From: Sipunculus nudus
Lineage: Eukaryota > Annelida > Sipuncula > Golfingiida > Sipunculidae
Direction of reading: 5' to 3'
Length of the DNA stretch: 64,000 nucleotides
NCBI GenBank assembly: GCA_026874595.1
Contig: CM049320.1
Location: 16,072,988 to 16,136,987, forward strand
Shown: in pieces, positions 60,245-64,000 of the stretch
Layout of the letters: the number at the start of each line of letters is the position of its first letter
How positions within the stretch are numbered: position 1 is the stretch's first letter
Notes under the pieces: model-generated
Told to the model about the DNA's origin: nothing
Database searches by the model: none
Seen by the model: the letters and a program-made list of their open reading frames with translations, nothing else
Made by a program: the position numbers and the translations under genes

Positions 60245-63200
60245 CAGACATCCGCGACTGACCAACCAGCTTGCGAAAATCGAAGATTTCCGGCAAGCAA
60301 TAAAGTCTGGACTGTGCCTCCAACATGTATGATCATAGATGGGGCCCGGAGAGGCCGTCACGCACCGCTGCACACGCCGGCCGCCCACCGTAGGGACCCT
60401 GCCGCCACTTGCGGCGACGGCACGTGTCTTCGTGGTTTGGCGAAAAACGGCGCGAGATTTGACGAGACTAACAATGTGACCCCTGAATGTGACTGCGAGT
60501 GTCAGCCGCTATCCAGCGCTGCAAACCATGTGTCTGTAGCGTGAAAAATGACAGAATTATAGGCATTTCTTTGAATGGTCACGTGTTCTCGTTTCACGAG
60601 AAACGGTGCGAGATATGACGAGACTTGCGATTGAATGACTAAGAACTAGAGGGATGCTGTCTAACGCCAAACACCAGACCTTTCTATCGCAAATATCAAC
60701 AGAGAGAGAAGCTGGAAAACTCCGAATTTTCAGATTGTCAAGTTTTACCCCAAAATTTGGTAACCATGGTAACGGCAGCACAAAGCAACATGTGCGAAGG
60801 GATAAGCCAATGTTCCTAGTTTCAGATACGACCCAAAAAATGGTGTCACGTTTAATATTTTTTGAGATATTGCAGAAAAATGATATGTTACAGTGTTTCA
60901 TGTACCACGCCCCCTGGTGGCTATTTCCAAAAAATGAAAAATTGGTTTCGAGATATTTCTAAATAACACAAAATATGTCATTTTCAAAGTCATAGTTTAA
61001 AAAATGCGACCTGTAAGCCATATTTAATGAAATCTCGAAAATTCTCGTTTGACGAGAAATGGTGCGAGATTTTACGAGACTTTCACTTGTATAATTGAAA
61101 GCTTATTTAGTACTATCTGATGCAAAAAACTAGAACTCTCTAGCTTTAAAAATGACAAAGTTAGAAAAATTAGGCCTTTTATTTTCGAAAATCATGAGTT
61201 TCCCCCCAAAATGTGTAACCATAGAAACAGCAGATTTCAGCAACATATAAAGCAGAAGAAAGGCCTTGGAATACACATGTTTGAAGTGGCTATGACAAAT
61301 AGTAATGGAGATATGAAGAAAAGAGCACTTTAGGAACTTTTGATGACCTTGACCTTGACCTTTGACCTATATTGCCCAAAAACAATAGGCTTCTTGCATT
61401 TTTGATTTTACACAAACTGTGAAAGTTTGAAAGCGATGGGATCAAAATTGCGACCTGTAGAGACTGGACAGACAAACAAACAAACAAACAAACAGACAAA
61501 CAGACATCCGCGACTGACCAACCAGCTTGCGAAAATCGAAGATTTCCGGCAAGCAATAAAGTCTGGACTGTGCCTCCAACATGTATGATCATAGATGGGG
61601 CCCGGAGAGGCCGTCACGCACCGCTGCACACGCCGGCCGCCCACCGTAGGGACCCTGCCGCCACTTGCGGCGACGGCACGTGTCTTCGTGGTTTGGCGAA
61701 AAACGGCGCGAGATTTGACGAGACTAACAATGTGACCCCTGAATGTGACTGCGAGTGTCAGCCGCTATCCAGCGCTGCAAACCATGTGTCTGTAGCGTGA
61801 AAAATGACAGAATTATAGGCATTTCTTTGAATGGTCACGTGTTCTCGTTTCACGAGAAACGGTGCGAGATATGACGAGACTTGCGATTGAATGACTAAGA
61901 ACTAGAGGGATGCTGTCTAACGCCAAACACCAGACCTTTCTATCGCAAATATCAACAGAGAGAGAAGCTGGAAAACTCCGAATTTTCAGATTGTCAAGTT
62001 TTACCCCAAAATTTGGTAACCATGGTAACGGCAGCACAAAGCAACATGTGCGAAGGGATAAGCCAATGTTCCTAGTTTCAGATACGACCCAAAAAATGGT
62101 GTCACGTTTAATATTTTTTGAGATATTGCAGAAAAATGATATGTTACAGTGTTTCATGTACCACGCCCCCTGGTGGCTATTTCCAAAAAATGAAAAATTG
62201 GTTTCGAGATATTTCTAAATAACACAAAATATGTCATTTTCAAAGTCATAGTTTAAAAAATGCGACCTGTAAGCCATATTTAATGAAATCTCGAAAATTC
62301 TCGTTTGACGAGAAATGGTGCGAGATTTTACGAGACTTTCACTTGTATAATTGAAAGCTTATTTAGTACTATCTGATGCAAAAAACTAGAACTCTCTAGC
62401 TTTAAAAATGACAAAGTTAGAAAAATTAGGCCTTTTATTTTCGAAAATCATGAGTTTCCCCCCAAAATGTGTAACCATAGAAACAGCAGATTTCAGCAAC
62501 ATATAAAGCAGAAGAAAGGCCTTGGAATACACATGTTTGAAGTGGCTATGACAAATAGTAATGGAGATATGAAGAAAAGAGCACTTTAGGAACTTTTGAT
62601 GACCTTGACCTTGACCTTTGACCTATATTGCCCAAAAACAATAGGCTTCTTGCATTTTTGATTTTACACAAACTGTGAAAGTTTGAAAGCGATGGGATCA
62701 AAATTGCGACCTGTAGAGACTGGACAGACAAACAAACAAACAAACAAACAGACAAACAGACATCCGCGACTGACCAACCAGCTTGCGAAAATCGAAGATT
62801 TCCGGCAAGCAATAAAGTCTGGACTGTGCCTCCAACATGTATGATCATAGATGGGGCCCGGAGAGGCCGTCACGCACCGCTGCACACGCCGGCCGCCCAC
62901 CGTAGGGACCCTGCCGCCACTTGCGGCGACGGCACGTGTCTTCGTGGTTTGGCGAAAAACGGCGCGAGATTTGACGAGACTAACAATGTGACCCCTGAAT
63001 GTGACTGCGAGTGTCAGCCGCTTTCCAGCGCTGCAAACCATGTGTCTGTAGCGTGAAAAATGACATAATTATAGGCATTTCTTTGAATGGTCACGTGTTC
63101 TCGTTTCACGAGAAACGGTGCGAGATATGACGAGACTTGCGATTGAATGACTAAGAACTAGAGGGATGCTGTCTAACGCCAAACACCAGACCTTTCTATC

Positions 63201-64000
63201 GCAAATATCAACAGAGAGAGAAGCTGGAAAACTCCGAATTTTCAGATTGTCAAGTTTTACCCCAAAATTTGGTAACCATGGTAACGGCAGCACAAAGCAA
63301 CATGTGCGAAGGGATAAGCCAATGTTCCTAGTTTCAGATACGACCCAAAAAATGGTGTCACGTTTAATATTTTTTGAGATATTGCAGAAAAATGATATGT
63401 TACAGTGTTTCATGTACCACGCCCCCTGGTGGCTATTTCCAAAAAATGAAAAATTGGTTTCGAGATATTTCTAAATAACACAAAATATGTCATTTTCAAA
63501 GTCATAGTTTAAAAAATGCGACCTGTAAGCCATATTTAATGAAATCTCGAAAATTCTCGTTTGACGAGAAATGGTGCGAGATTTTACGAGACTTTCACTT
63601 GTATAATTGAAAGCTTATTTAGTACTATCTGATGCAAAAAACTAGAACTCTCTAGCTTTAAAAATGACAAAGTTAGAAAAATTAGGCCTTTTATTTTCGA
63701 AAATCATGAGTTTCCCCCCAAAATGTGTAACCATAGAAACAGCAGATTTCAGCAACATATATAGCAGAAGAAAGGCCTTGGAATGCCGATTAAAATGAGC
63801 CCTGTTTGAAGTGGCTATGACAAATAGTAATGGAGATATGAAGAAAAGAGCACTTTAGGAACTTTTGATGACCTTGACCTTGACCTTTGACCTATATTGC
63901 CCAAAAACAATAGGCTTCTTGCATTTTTGATTTTACACAAACTGTGAAAGTTTGAAAGCGATGGGATCAAAATTGCGACCTGTAGAGACTGGACAGACAA
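60245..64000 (+). repeat. Macrosatellite C units, three, running off the window
   Basis: Period 1256 bp (CTCF-like sites at 60905, 62161 and 63417). The first two units share a deletion of about 14 bp (GGAATACACATG versus GGAATGCCGATTAAAATGAG in the third, at 63779), so the third has the ancestral spacing. C units have one intact X-box and one decayed one (GTAACCATAGAAAC), TGACCTTGACCTTTGACCTA, and linker CATCCGCGACTGACCAACCA before the hairpin. The array continues beyond 64000. Confidence 0.93.

Larger units (their letters stand above)
7166..64000 (-). other. Putative giant 5' intron of XRN1
   Basis: The exon at 7056-7165 begins inside a codon, so at least one more coding exon must lie upstream on the minus strand. 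I looked through the non-repeat stretches (11643-12480, 15105-16283, 20000-20100, 22350-25080) and found no segment coding for the XRN1 N-terminus. If the gene is intact, this intron is longer than 56.8 kb and contains the whole macrosatellite. The alternative is that the gene is broken here or the assembly is wrong. Confidence 0.45.

Overview
The window is eukaryotic and intron-rich. It holds one recognisable protein-coding gene at its left edge, and almost everything else is repetitive DNA. The first 7.2 kb carries eight consecutive minus-strand exons of a 5'-3' exoribonuclease XRN1 orthologue. The splice phases all join. The exons cover the middle and end of the conserved nuclease core, and both ends of the gene lie outside the window. 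Together with repeats bearing TGACCTTGACCTTTGACC runs, ACAA/ACAG and ACGG microsatellites and short terminal hairpins, this suggests a lophotrochozoan, most likely a bivalve mollusc. That assignment is inference from repeat style and could be wrong.

Layout: 1-7165, XRN1 exons and introns. 7180-11640, an old composite repeat (148-bp core repeats, then 330-bp repeats, each of the latter with a CTCF-like site). 12481-15102, a non-autonomous Helitron/Helentron-like element ending in a 31-nt hairpin. 15264-15697, a MITE-like element. 16284-20000, a 368-bp satellite interrupted by a 1387-bp TA-duplicating transposon with perfect 25-bp terminal inverted repeats. 20100-22350, a decayed copy of the composite repeat. 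22350-25075, a Helentron-like end split by a 2.1-kb element with inverted termini. 25080-25778, more 330-bp repeats. 25779 to the window end (38 kb, running off the edge), a macrosatellite with a unit of about 1270 bp.

The macrosatellite has three subfamilies. A block of 22 nearly identical A units (27102-57640) is flanked on both sides by B units, and then by C units on the right. One A unit is split by a second copy of the Helentron-like element (29135-31672). The unit is built from the same parts as the dispersed composite repeat at 7-11 kb and 20-22 kb, so a transposable-element-like module has been converted into a long tandem array.

The most interesting feature is regulatory. Every unit carries a near-perfect CTCF core (CCACCAGGGGGCG on the minus strand, all in one orientation, 37 such or related sites in the window). 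A and B units also carry two RFX X-box palindromes (GTAACCATGGTAAC type) and C units one. Each unit has a nuclear-receptor direct-repeat element, a hairpin followed by AATAAA, and a CpG-dense patch. In outline this resembles a CTCF-bearing macrosatellite such as mammalian DXZ4. If XRN1 is intact, the array sits inside its 5' intron. These are sequence matches only; binding and function are inference.
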